From: Lineus longissimus
Lineage: Eukaryota > Nemertea > Pilidiophora > Heteronemertea > Lineidae
DNA: 64,000 nucleotides
Assembly (NCBI RefSeq): GCF_910592395.1
Contig: NC_088308.1
Location: 8,819,001-8,883,000 of the forward strand
Direction: 5' to 3'
The notes under the pieces are model-generated. The model had not been told where the DNA came from. It saw nothing but the letters and a program-made list of their open reading frames with translations, and ran no database searches. Position numbers and translations under genes: made by a program. The first letter of the stretch is position 1, and each line of letters opens with the position of its first letter. Of the stretch, positions 24,901 through 34,863 are shown one piece after another.

Positions 24901-27900
24901 TATTTTGTGCTTATTTCATGATGTGCTCCTCCTTGGCTGTTAGCATTATTTTGTAAGTTGTGCTTTTTATGTCGTTTTCTATAAAGACAGGTCCTGACCC
25001 ATTTGTTCAAGGCCCAACAACTGCACTCACAGTGTCCAAAAATCTGGGCCCGGTTGTCAAAAAGCATGTAAGCTTTAAACATCATGCACACATGTTGTTA
25101 CATGTGCATTGATGTACATGAAACAACATGTCAACATGATATTATAAGCTAACAGGCTTTCAAACAACCGGGCTCTGGTGTTCCGGATCCATTGACTTCC
25201 GACAAGGTGACAAATAGAGTGTTGCATGACGTCACAATCATTGGTGCATCAGACACTCCTTTGATCATGATGTGTCTGACGTAACCCGTGATGTGGTGCA
25301 TGTCTTGATTTGTCATGTGTCAGAGGTAAAAGTGGTCCCAAAAACGCAAGTTTTCAACAGTGCGAGCGCTGACGTCAGGCCTCGGACGAATGTGCAAGTC
25401 TTAAATTGTCTGTTGAATGAATTATAGTAGATGGAATGTCAGCTTCAATGAGGAACCGGCGTTAAGATAAATGCCAGTGGCGGCGCCACAATCGATCGTA
25501 CCTTCTGACGCCATGACGTCATTTTCTGGTCTGTTGACGTCGCATGAGGTCAATCACGGGAAACCATTGCGTACATTTTTGCACAGGATTTCAACAACAG
25601 AAAACGTGCCCAATAACTGGCATCGCGCATATTTTCCGCAAAATTATCTTAAGAAACTGATAGCTCAATAGATTTAAAACAGGAAGATGCAAACGTCGCT
25701 GAAATCGGTCGAACATAAGCGATCGTTTTCAGGCTCAGAAATAACATGATAATGCATTGGAAATGGAGAGTTTTGGTATGATCGATTGCAGCGCCACGCG
25801 GCAGATAAATCGCGCCGGTTCCTCATTTTGTTCTTTTTTTGGGATGTTCACCAAAACTGGTAAGGGTTTTTACTCACATTTGTTATTTTTGGCACTGAAT
25901 TTTGTTGCATTATGGAGTATGTCTTGTATTACTGCACTAATGAACAGTCCAATACATTGAGAAGAAATATTTAGTTCTTGGTGTTTTTTCAGTGGTTGTG
26001 ATGATGAGCCCTGAAATCTCACTTGATGAATAATGCCAATTTTGGGGGGATGTGAATGCATAGGATCAATGAGGTATGGGGGGGGGACAATATTGTAAAT
26101 TACTGCATATAAATATTGGACTAGATGTACCTTAGATTACTAAAACACATGCTCATCTTTTCTGTGATGATAAATTTTTTGTTCTTTTATGGAGAAGAAA
26201 GCTTATGGTTTGTTTGACTTGTGCTTTATAGTTTTATCGTGCTGTCTTTTTTAAAGCAAGTATCGTTTGCTGGTGTGCTGATCTCCCACAAAAGTTTTGA
26301 TCCTGATCATGTTGTATAACTTGTAATAATGTAATTTTCAAAACATATTGTTGGATTGGAGAAACTAAATTACCTTACACCTATCTGTAGTGGGAATCTC
26401 CAATTTAGTTCAGTTGAGGTAGTATTCTTATGACCATCGTCTAAAAATTTTTTACTGTGACTCGGGGGGGGGGGGAAATGCTTTAGGGGTCTTTGGTTTC
26501 AACACTAACTTACCCTGGGATTGATAAAAAAGGATTCACTGTAGACATCATGGGGGAACAATTGAAAGTTATGAAATTAAAAGTTAAATCTTTTTAACAA
26601 ATTGAGGCCTTTAATGCTATAGGTTGTTTTGGTGGAGATGATAGTCATCCTGTCTATTTCAGAATCAAACCGTCGGCTTCATGTGGTCCATTCCGGGGTC
26701 TTGAACGTCCGTATGATGTCATCCTCGTCCTACTGGACCACGTCAAAGAGGATCACAGCATCATAGATGGCATTCTTAGTTTCATCTCTTCCCAAGGATT
26801 CATCGCCGCATGTATTGTAGCCCTCTGGTGAGTAGAATAATAACTACAATAGAACCTCTCTATTAAGGACACCCTGCGGACTTACAAGTGCTGTCCTTAA
26901 TAGAGAGGTGTCCTGATTAAAGAGGTCAAATTCAACGGAAACAACCACTTTGGAAACCAAAAATAGTGTCCGTAATAGAAAGGTTGTCCTTGATAGAGAG
27001 GTGTCTGCTCTGGGATGTTCCACTGTACATCGTCACGACACCATGTCGTAAAGGTCCGAATATAGGGGTCTCTCTTATCTGACTACGCTCTAGCTCATTA
27101 CATTGAGAAACTATTGATGCTTGTATGGGGGAATATAATGATTGCTGATTCAAACACAACCCAGGTGCCTTCAAAACACCACATGATGAAAACTTTAACA
27201 GAACTTTTTAGGAAGTAGAGTGGAACCCCCTTGGCAATCACCTCTCTAATGAGAACACTAGTTTTGGTCCCAGATTGTTTGTTTCCATTCAAATTAAGGA
27301 CAACACTTGTAAGTCCCAAGGTTGTCCTTCAGCAGTAGGTAACAGAATGATAAAAATGTCAATTTTGTCACTGTTTACAGCATTGGGGCCTACTACCTGA
27401 GGATGCTGGGTAAGACGAGGTACCAGATGATTGGGCTGCTCAAGCACCAGGTCCAACTGGAAGGCAAGGATAAGGTTTTCCTGCTGCGCATGTATCAGGA
27501 GATTAGTAAGGATATCGGCGGGGGGCTCCCGTCGCACAAACCGTTAACTGTATCGGATGTCCAGAGGGACCCATCACCTAACCCAAGTAAGTAAACTAAC
27601 AAACTTGTATCATTTGGGCAGATACAGGTTCTAAATGATAATTTCATCAACATCATTATCATTACCAATGTTGTAACCCTATTGGATTCATGCCGGCGGT
27701 ATGGAGGCCAATTCAGGCTTCTGACAACTGGTGGGATCTTTACTTGCCCTGTGGGATCTATTTTTCGAGGCTATGGTCATTAAGCTTCAGTGAGATATGT
27801 CACATATATGACAGAAGTGTCGCATTTATAATACCATAACATGTTTTCCAGCGAATCCAGCAACGGCAGATGTCTCATCTGTTCCGGTAGACGTTCACCA

Positions 27901-30668
27901 ACGAAGTGTCTAGTAAGATACCTTGCATGTTCTCCCGTTACACAATTTAGCTTACATTGTATTTTTCCTCCAGGGCTAACGCTTACATGTAGTAGCTTTT
28001 GCTTTTGTTTGCAGTTTTATCTTTGCTTCACATCATGTTTAATTAGGCTGCATGCATAGAACCCCCAGTGGCCAGGTTAGAAAACAAAAACGCCCGACCA
28101 ACTGCACTTGAAACATAAAAGACACCCAGCGACTGGTCTCACTCGACTGCGCAAACAACAAGTTCATCGACAAGACAGGTCACTTATGCACTCTAATGAA
28201 AAGAAAATATTCATAGCGGCAATAATGGATTAATAAATTCTAAATAGCGGGAACTAAAAACATATGTCAACCCTGTAAACCATTTGTATGTGGCGATGTT
28301 CATTGCGGCGGTTTTTAATGTTTCCAAATTTTGCCTCTGAAAGTTTTATGCATGCGTGTCAGCTTTATGTTTGCGGTGTATTGTTTGCTGATCACCGATA
28401 TAAATTTGTTCTGTGTCTCTTAATATTGTAACTTTGTTTGGAACAATACGTCCCTCTTACTGACCGAGTCGGTGTGAATTGTGGACCCAATTTGTACCCA
28501 CAACAATCATCCTCCCACACTCACAAACAACCATTCAGCCACAGAGGGTATGTCAATTGTGACTACAACTGTAACCAAAATTTATGGCCAAGCAATCAAC
28601 AAATTTATAAAGTGTTTTAGTATCTGAGTTGCTCTCTCCTAGTTTTAGTCAGATAATGGCAAACCCTACAAAATTCTAAAGTGACCTAGAAACCCCACAC
28701 TTGATTATCCCACAGTTGAACACTAATATCTTGTAATATACACAAAAAATTGTGCTCGTTTTATTTTGTTGGTGCTTTGATTAGCGCTTTTGTATTTTGC
28801 ATGCCCCAGTCCTTTATTCAATGTTGATAATAATTCCTGTTAACTTATATGTACCTATTCAATGCAAGTTTGAAACTTGAAAAATTCCACTCAGTAACAC
28901 TTTGAAGGATACGTTGAAAATTTAAACAATGTCCTCCAAAGGCCAAATATTTCCGCACTAGTATGAATAAAAAGGCATTCTGTGCCCACCACTCCTGTGT
29001 AGTGATTCTGTATCAAATATCATGACGGTGAAATCGGTCTGGTGTCTGTATGAAAAATAATCTGCTAGGTACATGGTGGCCCAATGGAAACAAGTACCCA
29101 CTGCCTGTACCTGGTACTAAATGTGGAATTATCTGCTGGATATATCGTGGTCCAATGGAAACAAGTACCTACTGCATATACCGGGTACTAAATGTGGAAT
29201 TGTGTAAATACTGTAAGTGCAGTCAAGTAATCCATACTTGGTGCTATAGGGTAGAATGGGGCAATTGTAGCCCCTGCCTATGATATTGATTTATATCCCC
29301 ATGCATCAAACAATGCAGGGGCTACAAATAAACCGTGCTACAAATACCCCATTCTACCTTACCTATTGTATTGCAGACACATCGTAGAGAGGTGACCTGA
29401 TTACAGAGGTTAAATTGAATGGAACCGGACCATTTTGGACCAAAGTTGGCATCCTGTTAAGAGTGGGTATTCTCTTGACAGAGATGCGCTCAGAGGTTCT
29501 GCATGTTTGTAATTATGAAATTCAGCCTGGTAATATAATTATTCCATTTGTAATAAATGCACCCATTGAACCGGTCACCAAACATTATTTAATGATATGA
29601 TCTTATTTTTTAGGGCGTCGTTTTGTCAAGACCGTCCTAAAAGAGAGCGAGGAGCAACGGGCTCATTCTAGTATGCTGATCGCCGATTTTAAGCAGGAAG
29701 CACGAGACACCCATCTTCTATCGACGAGCACCGTAGATCTGACTGGGGGATGCCATTCACCGAGACTTTCACCAAAAATTCAAAGAGGAGACAGAATAAC
29801 TTCTGTCGGTTCGACAGATGATATCTCGAGAACTATCGGCCTCGTATCAGTGTCTGGTTCATCTGAAAATATTTTACTGCCAAAAGGCAGGACTGGGGAC
29901 TACGAGAATATATGGGAGTTGAAACAAAAGCCGGTGGACTCTCATCATGCAGAGTCTTTGAATGTTAGTTTTATGATGGTCGACGAAGCAAAATTGAAAA
30001 ATCCTCTGTATGAAGATGATGATGTCGGGCCTGCCCCAAGGCCCATGTCAGTTGTCGGGCATCAGGTGTCGGTGGAAGCTCTCCCACCAGTGTCGGATGA
30101 TCATGCTAGTAGTCGTGCGTCTTTAAACGTTTCAAAGCCACCTCCTGGGCCAGCAACGTATGAAGCGCCACGCGCCAGTGGTGTCGATACCACCGACTTT
30201 GACCCTCTCCCTACAGAGCAGGTCAAATCTCACCATGAATCAGATGCCGACCCACTGGCCTATCACCCCCAGTCAAGTCCATCCCAAGACCCTGTTCCAC
30301 CGGCTAGCTACGACCCCAGCGAGGCGATTCCCCCAGAAAGACATCTGAAGAAGATGGCCTGGGACTCTGATGTTGTGGGAGAAAGCTTACCTGGAGCATA
30401 TCATGATGACCAAAAACACGACTCTGATGCACGCCTTGAAAACGAAGAGAATCGGCACAGTCATGCGTCTGACAATAGGGAAACGCAACCCAAGACTCTG
30501 GGTTCTGTGACCCAAGAAGATGGTTCGTCTGCCAACTACGGTCCCCCGGTCAACTATGTCGAACCACCCCCACCTCCGATGTATGACGCCCCTCTCCCGC
30601 CCAACAAGGGCTTGTCGTATGGCCCACCTGAGAACTACGAGCCTCCACCACCACCCCCAGGGAATTGA
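12906..30668 (+). CDS. Transmembrane channel-like (TMC) protein, complete, 17 exons
   Basis: Exons: 12906-13071, 14612-14788, 15294-15522, 17193-17280, 17832-17928, 18366-18541, 18995-19176, 19645-19795, 20352-20510, 21143-21285, 21643-21760, 22325-22518, 23052-23127, 24822-24952, 26663-26827, 27381-27586, 29614-30668. Phases agree throughout; total 3513 nt, 1170 aa plus stop. Donor 5 (CAG/GTTCGT) is the weakest. The ATG has A at -3 and G at +4 and follows an in-frame TGA at 12825. Seen: a Ser/Gln/Pro-rich N-terminus, a charged segment (RGKPDEDVLDSIIQDIGTDP), the TMC entry motif HFGTGVVSYFTFLRTLLFLN (about residue 250, TM1), an extracellular loop with NGT and NGS sequons, further hydrophobic spans in the exons at 18995, 20352, 21143, 21643, 22325, 24822 and 26663, the hallmark CWETFMGEEIYR near residue 563, SCGPFRGLERP, and the post-TM helix YYLRMLGKTRYQMIGLLKHQ. 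TMC proteins are anoctamin/OSCA-related membrane proteins; TMC1/2 are hair-cell mechanotransduction channels. Sequence from memory suggests the TMC5/TMC7-like side of the family rather than TMC1/2/3, which is an inference. Confidence 0.93.
13077..13219 (+). mobile_element. MITE family A, abutting the donor of TMC exon 1
   Basis: Starts 6 bp into intron 1: the donor GTAAGTA runs into CAATGGAACCCTCCC. Internally deleted relative to the 180-bp copies. Confidence 0.7.
14397..14580 (+). mobile_element. MITE family A immediately upstream of TMC exon 2
   Basis: Full-length: TA, then CAGTGGAACCTCCCTTAGCG through GAGAGGTTCTACTGTG. It ends about 31 bp before the exon acceptor, so it borders the branch-point region. 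Confidence 0.75.
14608..14614 (+). other. NAGNAG tandem acceptor of TMC exon 2
   Basis: The acceptor reads GTAGTAG after a TTTTTCTTTCTTCC tract. Using the first AG starts the exon at 14612; using the second starts it at 14615. Both keep the frame, because the incoming phase is one base (A), and differ by one codon: the junction reads I-D-H-V-N with the first site or N-H-V-N with the second. Confidence 0.7.
15547..15781. repeat. Diverged ~124-bp tandem pair in a TMC intron
   Basis: AATATACCTCTTGCTT at 15549 and 15673, each followed by a GCATTTTTC-CAAGTGGTCRT and a AAATTTGGYRWACACC block. Confidence 0.6.
16522..16850 (+). mobile_element. Dispersed repeat family G in a TMC intron
   Basis: Starts AACTCTTTTGCAACTGCACC with CCGGTATTTACCGGGT and ends TAGTCAAAAGAGT: short inverted ends. 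It shares about 220 bp with an inverse copy at 49.0-49.29 kb, including ATGGCAGCACTG, TTGAAGACCT and AGCTATTTTRCAATGAA. Confidence 0.65.
17490..17700 (+). mobile_element. SINE-like tail in a TMC intron
   Basis: GCTCGGTACCCATTCACTCC TGGGTGAAGAGAAGCAAGT followed by TAAGTGACTTGATCAAGGA resembles the conserved tail found in several invertebrate SINE families. The tRNA head is not clear. Confidence 0.5.
18777..18966 (+). mobile_element. MITE family C in a TMC intron
   Basis: Left end TGTGACCCGTCACAACAAAA; right end TTTTGCTGCGACAG preceded by an inverted AGGCTCATCTTCTATGCGAC. It finishes about 30 bp before the exon at 18995. Confidence 0.6.
19285..19560 (-). mobile_element. tRNA-derived SINE, older copy, in a TMC intron
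   Basis: Same family as 7.44-7.74 kb: ATATCAACTACGGTAG, TTTACACTCTAACCC, CTACACCTGGGTGGAG and a degraded box B (GGAATTGAACCAAGGACCTC on the plus strand). Confidence 0.7.
20897..21119 (+). mobile_element. MITE family B copy in a TMC intron
   Basis: Begins GAAAGGAAACTATAGGCAG and ends GCCTACATTCCCCCTTT, inverted ends of about 20 bp. Contains TAGGGGTCTCTCCTATCTCA and GACCACCAATTTAACC. Confidence 0.65.
24612..24849 (+). repeat. 119-bp tandem duplication spanning a TMC intron/exon boundary
   Basis: Copy A (24612-24730) and copy B (24731-24849) share the intron end (CTTTCTATATTTCCCTCCAG) and the first ~27 coding bases of the exon. Copy B leads into the real exon (24822-24952, VMMNCVPSQKPWRAARAH). 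Copy A has its own intact acceptor AG at 24701-24702 followed by CTGAGCATTACG, but reading on from it meets TAG after 16 codons. Confidence 0.85.
25045..25176. mobile_element. MITE family E (GGGCCCGGTTGT ends) in a TMC intron
   Basis: GGGCCCGGTTGTCAAAAAGC at one end and AGGCTTTCAAACAACCGGGC at the other are inverted; AT-rich CATG-containing interior. A partial relative starts at 51188 (GGGCCCGATTGTTCAAAACA). Confidence 0.65.
25446..25830. repeat. ~385-bp inverted-repeat element in a TMC intron, with CRE-type sites
   Basis: Left arm ATGAGGAACCGGCG...GCGCCACAATCGATCGTACC (25448-25503) is inverted at 25778-25830 (GGTATGATCGATTGCAGCGC ... GCCGGTTCCTCAT). GC-rich relative to its surroundings. A perfect TGACGTCA lies inside at 25514. 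Confidence 0.7.
26845..27027 (-). mobile_element. MITE family A in a TMC intron
   Basis: Full-length, 183 bp with TA flanks, starting 18 bp after the donor of the exon ending at 26827. Confidence 0.75.
27060..27170 (+). mobile_element. Partial MITE family B copy
   Basis: TAGGGGTCTCTCTTATCT followed by CTTGTATGGGGGAATATA and CTGATTCAAACACAA matches the middle of family B, without its ends. Confidence 0.45.
27218..27338 (+). mobile_element. Truncated MITE family A
   Basis: AGTGGAACCCCCTTGGCAAT, CACTAGTTTTGGTCCCAGAT and ACACTTGTAAGTCCCAAGGT are present; the second end is lost. Confidence 0.6.
27852..27913 (+). CDS. Candidate alternative terminal exon of the TMC gene
   Basis: A good acceptor (ATGTTTTCCAG ending 27851) opens a frame that matches the phase left by the exon ending at 27586. 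Joined, it adds 20 residues (TNPATADVSSVPVDVHQRSV) and stops at TAG 27911-27913. It would replace the whole 350-residue proline-rich tail. It cannot be an ordinary internal exon: its only nearby GT would shift the next exon out of frame. It could be chance, since acceptor-like sites are common. Confidence 0.25.
29058..29362. repeat. 70-bp tandem pair followed by a hairpin in a TMC intron
   Basis: 29058-29200 holds two ~70-bp copies around CCAATGGAAACAAGTACC and TACTAAATGTGGAATT. Then GGTAGAATGGGGCAATTGTA (29250) is inverted near 29345 (TACAAATACCCCATTCTACC), enclosing GCCCCTGC/GCAGGGGC: a foldback of about 115 bp. Confidence 0.65.
29375..29503 (-). mobile_element. Truncated MITE family A
   Basis: GTAGAGAGGTGACCTGATTA and AATTGAATGGAACCGGACCA match the family interior in inverse orientation; one end is missing. 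Confidence 0.6.
29614..30668 (+). CDS. Last TMC exon: long proline-rich cytoplasmic tail
   Basis: This single exon codes about 350 residues after the last TMC helix (begins RRFVKTVLKESEEQ; acceptor TTTTTTAG at 29613). Most of it is low-complexity and hydrophilic, with Ser/Asp/Pro-rich stretches. It ends in two proline blocks: PPPPPMYDAPLPP, which contains a PPxY-type site (PPMY), and ENYEPPPPPPGN at the stop. PPxY motifs bind WW domains (for example NEDD4-family ubiquitin ligases) and polyproline runs bind SH3, EVH1 or profilin; binding here is inference. It is longer than the tail of typical short TMC proteins. A MITE begins 5 bp after the TGA, so the 3'UTR starts in transposon sequence. Confidence 0.88.
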
Positions 30669-30673
30669 ATATA

Positions 30674-30837
30674 TACAGTAGAACCTCTCTACTAAGGATA
30701 CCCACGGGACCGACAAGCGCTGTCCTTAATAGGGAGGTGTCCTGATTAGAGAGGTCAAATTGAATGGAAACAATCAATTTGGGACCAAAACTAGTGTTCT
30801 TAATAGCGAGGTGTCTGCAAAGGGAGAATCCAGTGTA
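30674..30837 (-). mobile_element. MITE family A in the TMC 3' untranslated region
   Basis: Begins 5 bp after the TMC stop codon (TA CAGTAGAACCTCTCTA) and ends CCAGTG TA. Intact ends and TA flanks. Confidence 0.75.
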
Positions 30838-30839
30838 CA

Positions 30840-32287
30840 TGAAACATTGGTTTCAATTATCTGCTTTAAAATTAGTTTCTGCTGAAAGTATATTACTGCT
30901 ATTAATTATAGTTATTTTATTCAGTGATTTGTAATGTGGTTCAAACCGTTTTTAAGAAGTTCTTGTCAAAGTTAAGTATTAACGTGGTTGTCACTAGCCT
31001 ATTGGCTATTTGTCAATATTTGTAAAAAAAGACATTCTGTAGATCTCTATCTATATATTTGATATCTGCTCCTTAATTATTCTGATTTGGTTCAAACCAT
31101 CTTTAACCTGCTCTTGTCAAAGTTTAGTAAGTGGTTGTAATTGGATTGATTACAATTACATGTACATCCAAAATTGGGTGACGTTTTGTTCAAGATTATA
31201 TTTTGTGAAATTGTCTGTTGCATGCGCACACCCTGAAGAATCCGTTTCCAGCGTGCCCTGAAATATGGTTTGCCTTCAAAAACTAATTTTTTCTCTCCAA
31301 TTTTGTCTTTGAGCATTCTCCAAACAACAGGCAAGAAAATATTTAAGACACAGGTCAACCAACCAGTGTTCAGCATACAATGTGAATGTTATTTTATTAC
31401 CATACCATATGAATTTTATTTCATTTTATTTCACTCTCCATAAATATACATGAAAGTTTTTGTTTGAAAACTAGCCTGCTTGGCAAGAGCTGGAATGCCG
31501 ATTTCTTTCTCAGTATGCTGGGGTACCGATTCTTCTCGGCGGTAAGCTTTATTGCCGGCTTTAAAAACCGTATGTTTTTCTTCTACCATAACCGTGCACA
31601 TTTCCTTCTCAAAATAACTGTTTCTACATGTATATGTATATCCGTCCTGGTTTTACAACCTCCAGATTCAATATGTATATAATAGGTATTTAACTGCTCT
31701 TAAGCTTTTTGGAAAATATTCATATCCAAGAATGTAATTATAAAAAACTTTATTCTTACGAAATGAAGATACAGTACAGTCCAAATCACAAATGACATCC
31801 CTTAAATCGCGTCATTGGCTACCCAGCGCATAGGTCGCGTAATATACGCGAAACATAGAGAGATAAGCGTGTCACTGCTGCATCATTTGTGCGCAACTCG
31901 CATGCAAGTTGCGTGTCATGTTATTTGTGACTTTGACTGTAGTTCGAAAACGTATGCAGTGTTTTCTAACATGCTGTGTCATGACCTTTGTCTTATTATT
32001 AACCAGATTTGACACTCTGAAAATAAAAACTGCTGATTTTACTATGCAAGAAAATTTTATTGCTTCAATTTTCAACAATTATCGCTCCGATGAGTAATTA
32101 AAAGATTGCTTATCTGTCGATAAAACATAATCGCTGGGTTTATTGCAAGTCACAGCAATCCCAATTCTTGTCGCAGGTGCCTGCAATGACCAACACAAAC
32201 AAGTCATTTTTGTTGCATGCGATCCGGAGTGCAGGTTGCAGTGACAAAAATCGCTCATTTGCGGGGTACTTAATAACATGAGATCAC
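30840..32287. other. TMC downstream region
   Basis: AT-rich sequence without a convincing gene. It must include the TMC poly(A) site, which I could not place. 31895-31920 and 32140-32250 contain short stems (GCAACTCGCATGCAAGTTGC). Confidence 0.5.
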
Positions 32288-34630
32288 TTACAACCTTTTA
32301 TAATCAAAATGCATAATTAGTGTAAAAAAATTGTCAAAGCAGAAGTTGCAACTAGGGAAATATTCTACTCTTTTTGTCGTAAATTTTATGAATAATTCTA
32401 CAAGTTTGCGTGCATAGCATAATCTCCCATCCAATCTCATGACACCATCTCCATCCAACGTGGGTCTCAATGATGATAACTTGGATCCTTTTGGCACCTC
32501 TTGGTTCGACTTTATGGCCTTTCTCTCGGCTCCAAATGCAGCTGTCTGGCCATATCTGATGTAGAAAGCTTCTGCATCCTTTATCTCTTCTCGCTCCAAT
32601 GCGTTGCTCATTTGGCGTATCTCCACTGGCAGTCTGCAATTCTCTATGAATCTGCTAACCTGAGCCTTTACTCGGCACCTTCTTTTCAAGAATATCTTGA
32701 TGGCTCTAGTCTCATCAATCCTCCCTTTTCTGGGACTGCAATGTAGGTCTGCTCAACCTGCTCAAGGGACTGGTTTTTCTCCCATTACTGCTTTTTCATC
32801 TCAGCTCTCAAAGCGTCAGTTGGCCTCTGTTTTTTGATCTGGACTTTGTTTTCAGGCCACATCGCTGGGTCCTCAATGTAGTATGACAGTCCTTACCACC
32901 AATGGGTGCTGTCAGCTGGCTGGCTCACGGCGAGTCCTCGAGTGAGTAGATCAGCAGGGTTATTGGGTGTTGGGACGTATCTCCATTGGTCGGGGTTTGT
33001 AGCTCTCTGGATCTCTCCGACACGATTGCCTACGAATGGCTTGAAAGCTCGCCCTCCTCCTCGGACCCAATACAGTGTGTCTAGACTGTCGCTCCAAAAT
33101 GTCCAATCGCTTCTGTCAATTTTCAGTGCTTTTCCTACACTCTCTGCAAGGTGCAGTCCCTCAACAGCTCCCATTAGTTCCAATCGCGGGATACTAACTG
33201 GTTGAAGCGGCGCTACTCTTGACTTCGATCCGACCGATCGACTGCTAACTGCTCCTTGGTACTAGTATTCCTGTCTGAAGTAGACCACGGCTCCATAGGC
33301 TTTTTCAGACGCGGCAGTGAAGATGTGAAGTGAGGTCTTCACTACAATCTCCTCTAATCTCAAACATCTCGGAATTTGCAATTTGTGAAGATCTTGCAAC
33401 TATGCGAACCATCCTTTGATTTTGGCAGCAACATCATCTTTTATCCACGGGGTCATCCCAGTCCAATCCCTTTTCCCATAGTTGTTGTAGAGGTATCCTT
33501 GCTCTGATGGTGTAAGGTGACAGAAACTCCAAGGGGTCAAAGAGGGTGCTATATTTCTCAGGAAGGTTCTCTTTGTGATCGTGTCTTCTTCTGGCTGGTT
33601 GATTCTGAAGGTGAAGACATCTTTTTTAGGCAACCATAGGACTCCCAAGGTTTTCACATTAGGCAGCTCTGCATTGTCCAAATCCACTTCTGTGGCGCAA
33701 TCTGAAGCTGGGATACTCCGTAGTACCTCTGGTCTGTTTGACATCCACTTCCTGGTGTGCATTCCAGCTCAGTCCCAAAGTGTGGATAACTGCTGGTATA
33801 ACTCGACGACTGTTCCCTCATTTTTGACGGAGTCCATGCTATCATCCATATATGTGCCCACAAGAATCGTCTCTGCACTGAGTGGATACTCTCTCTTGAG
33901 TTTCTCAGCATGTTGCGTGGAGGCATATTGCGCCAGAAAAGGTGATGAATTTACCCCAAATACGACCCTCTGGAACTCATAGGTGTCGAGGTGTCTCTCA
34001 GTTTCTATGTCCCTCCACAGGAAGCGGTGAAATGGTCTCCCAGGCAATCTCCCAGCCACGGGTGTTGACGAAAATGGCGACTGCGGTATAGCTGTGGCGT
34101 ATGATGGTTGGTTCAACTCATATGGCGACTAACTGAATGATGACGACAGGCTTGAAGAGCCTAACGAAAGTGGTGTAGGGGTGGCATGTGGCAGCTGAGC
34201 TGAAGCATATGGCGACTGATAACTTGGCGTAGAAGAGTATGCATGTGGCAACTGAGGAGGAACGGAAAGGCACGATTGCTGACTCAGAACAGCAGGGACG
34301 TGCGACTGTGACTGATAACTTGGCATACTTGCTGATTGAGTACGTGGGGCCATCTGGGCTTCATTCCTGGTCTCATTAGTGCCTCTCATGGCTTGGTAAT
34401 AGCCATCCAATGCTTCATAAGACTCCCTAAATTCTGCTTCCAATTTCTCCATCTCCTTACAGACTTTATTGAAGTCATCTAAATCACCCCCTGCCATCAG
34501 TTCGTATGATAGTGACGTCATGTTCTCGATAGCTTGTTGTTGCGCAAATTCCACTGACTTTGACATCTCTTGAATCTGTTCAGGAGCGATGTTCTGCTCC
34601 AACCCCACCTGCAACTTCTTCCGGTTTCTT
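32288..34630 (-). mobile_element. Degenerate BEL/Pao-type LTR retrotransposon internal region
   Basis: Read on the minus strand: a gag-like helical and Gln/Ser/Pro-rich segment (34614-34129, ending in a stop), then reverse-transcriptase core (34116-33769) with FRFLWRD-like RFLWRD, YEFQRVVFGVNSSPFLA and the catalytic YMDD (TYMDDSMDS), the RT C-terminal region (33762-33400), a Pao-type RNase H segment with WSDS and NPADLLTRG (33183-32893), and the start of the integrase region (about 32689-32400). Protease, the N-terminal part of RT and the integrase catalytic core are missing, and the frame breaks at several places. It is a dead relic. No 3' LTR was found on the low-coordinate side. Confidence 0.85.
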
Positions 34631-34863
34631 GTGAATGCAGACTTCAGTTTGGCCTTCTAGACCTTCAACTCCCGAACCCTGTTCATATGATCCTCAAAAT
34701 CACTCTCAACCTCGTACTCATAATCCTCTTCTTCATACCGACCTCCGTGTCACCGGCCTGGCCCTGTGCATCACGTAAATTCTCCTGTACATTTCCATGC
34801 ATGCTTTCGTTCTCGGGGCTTCTCCGCTTCCCATTTCATGGTCTTGTTTTCTCGGCCATTTTT

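Noticed and set aside
34129-34614. Long minus-strand open frame as a host gene
   Set aside because: Its position between an LTR/primer site and Pao RT sequence makes it the gag-like part of the retroelement.
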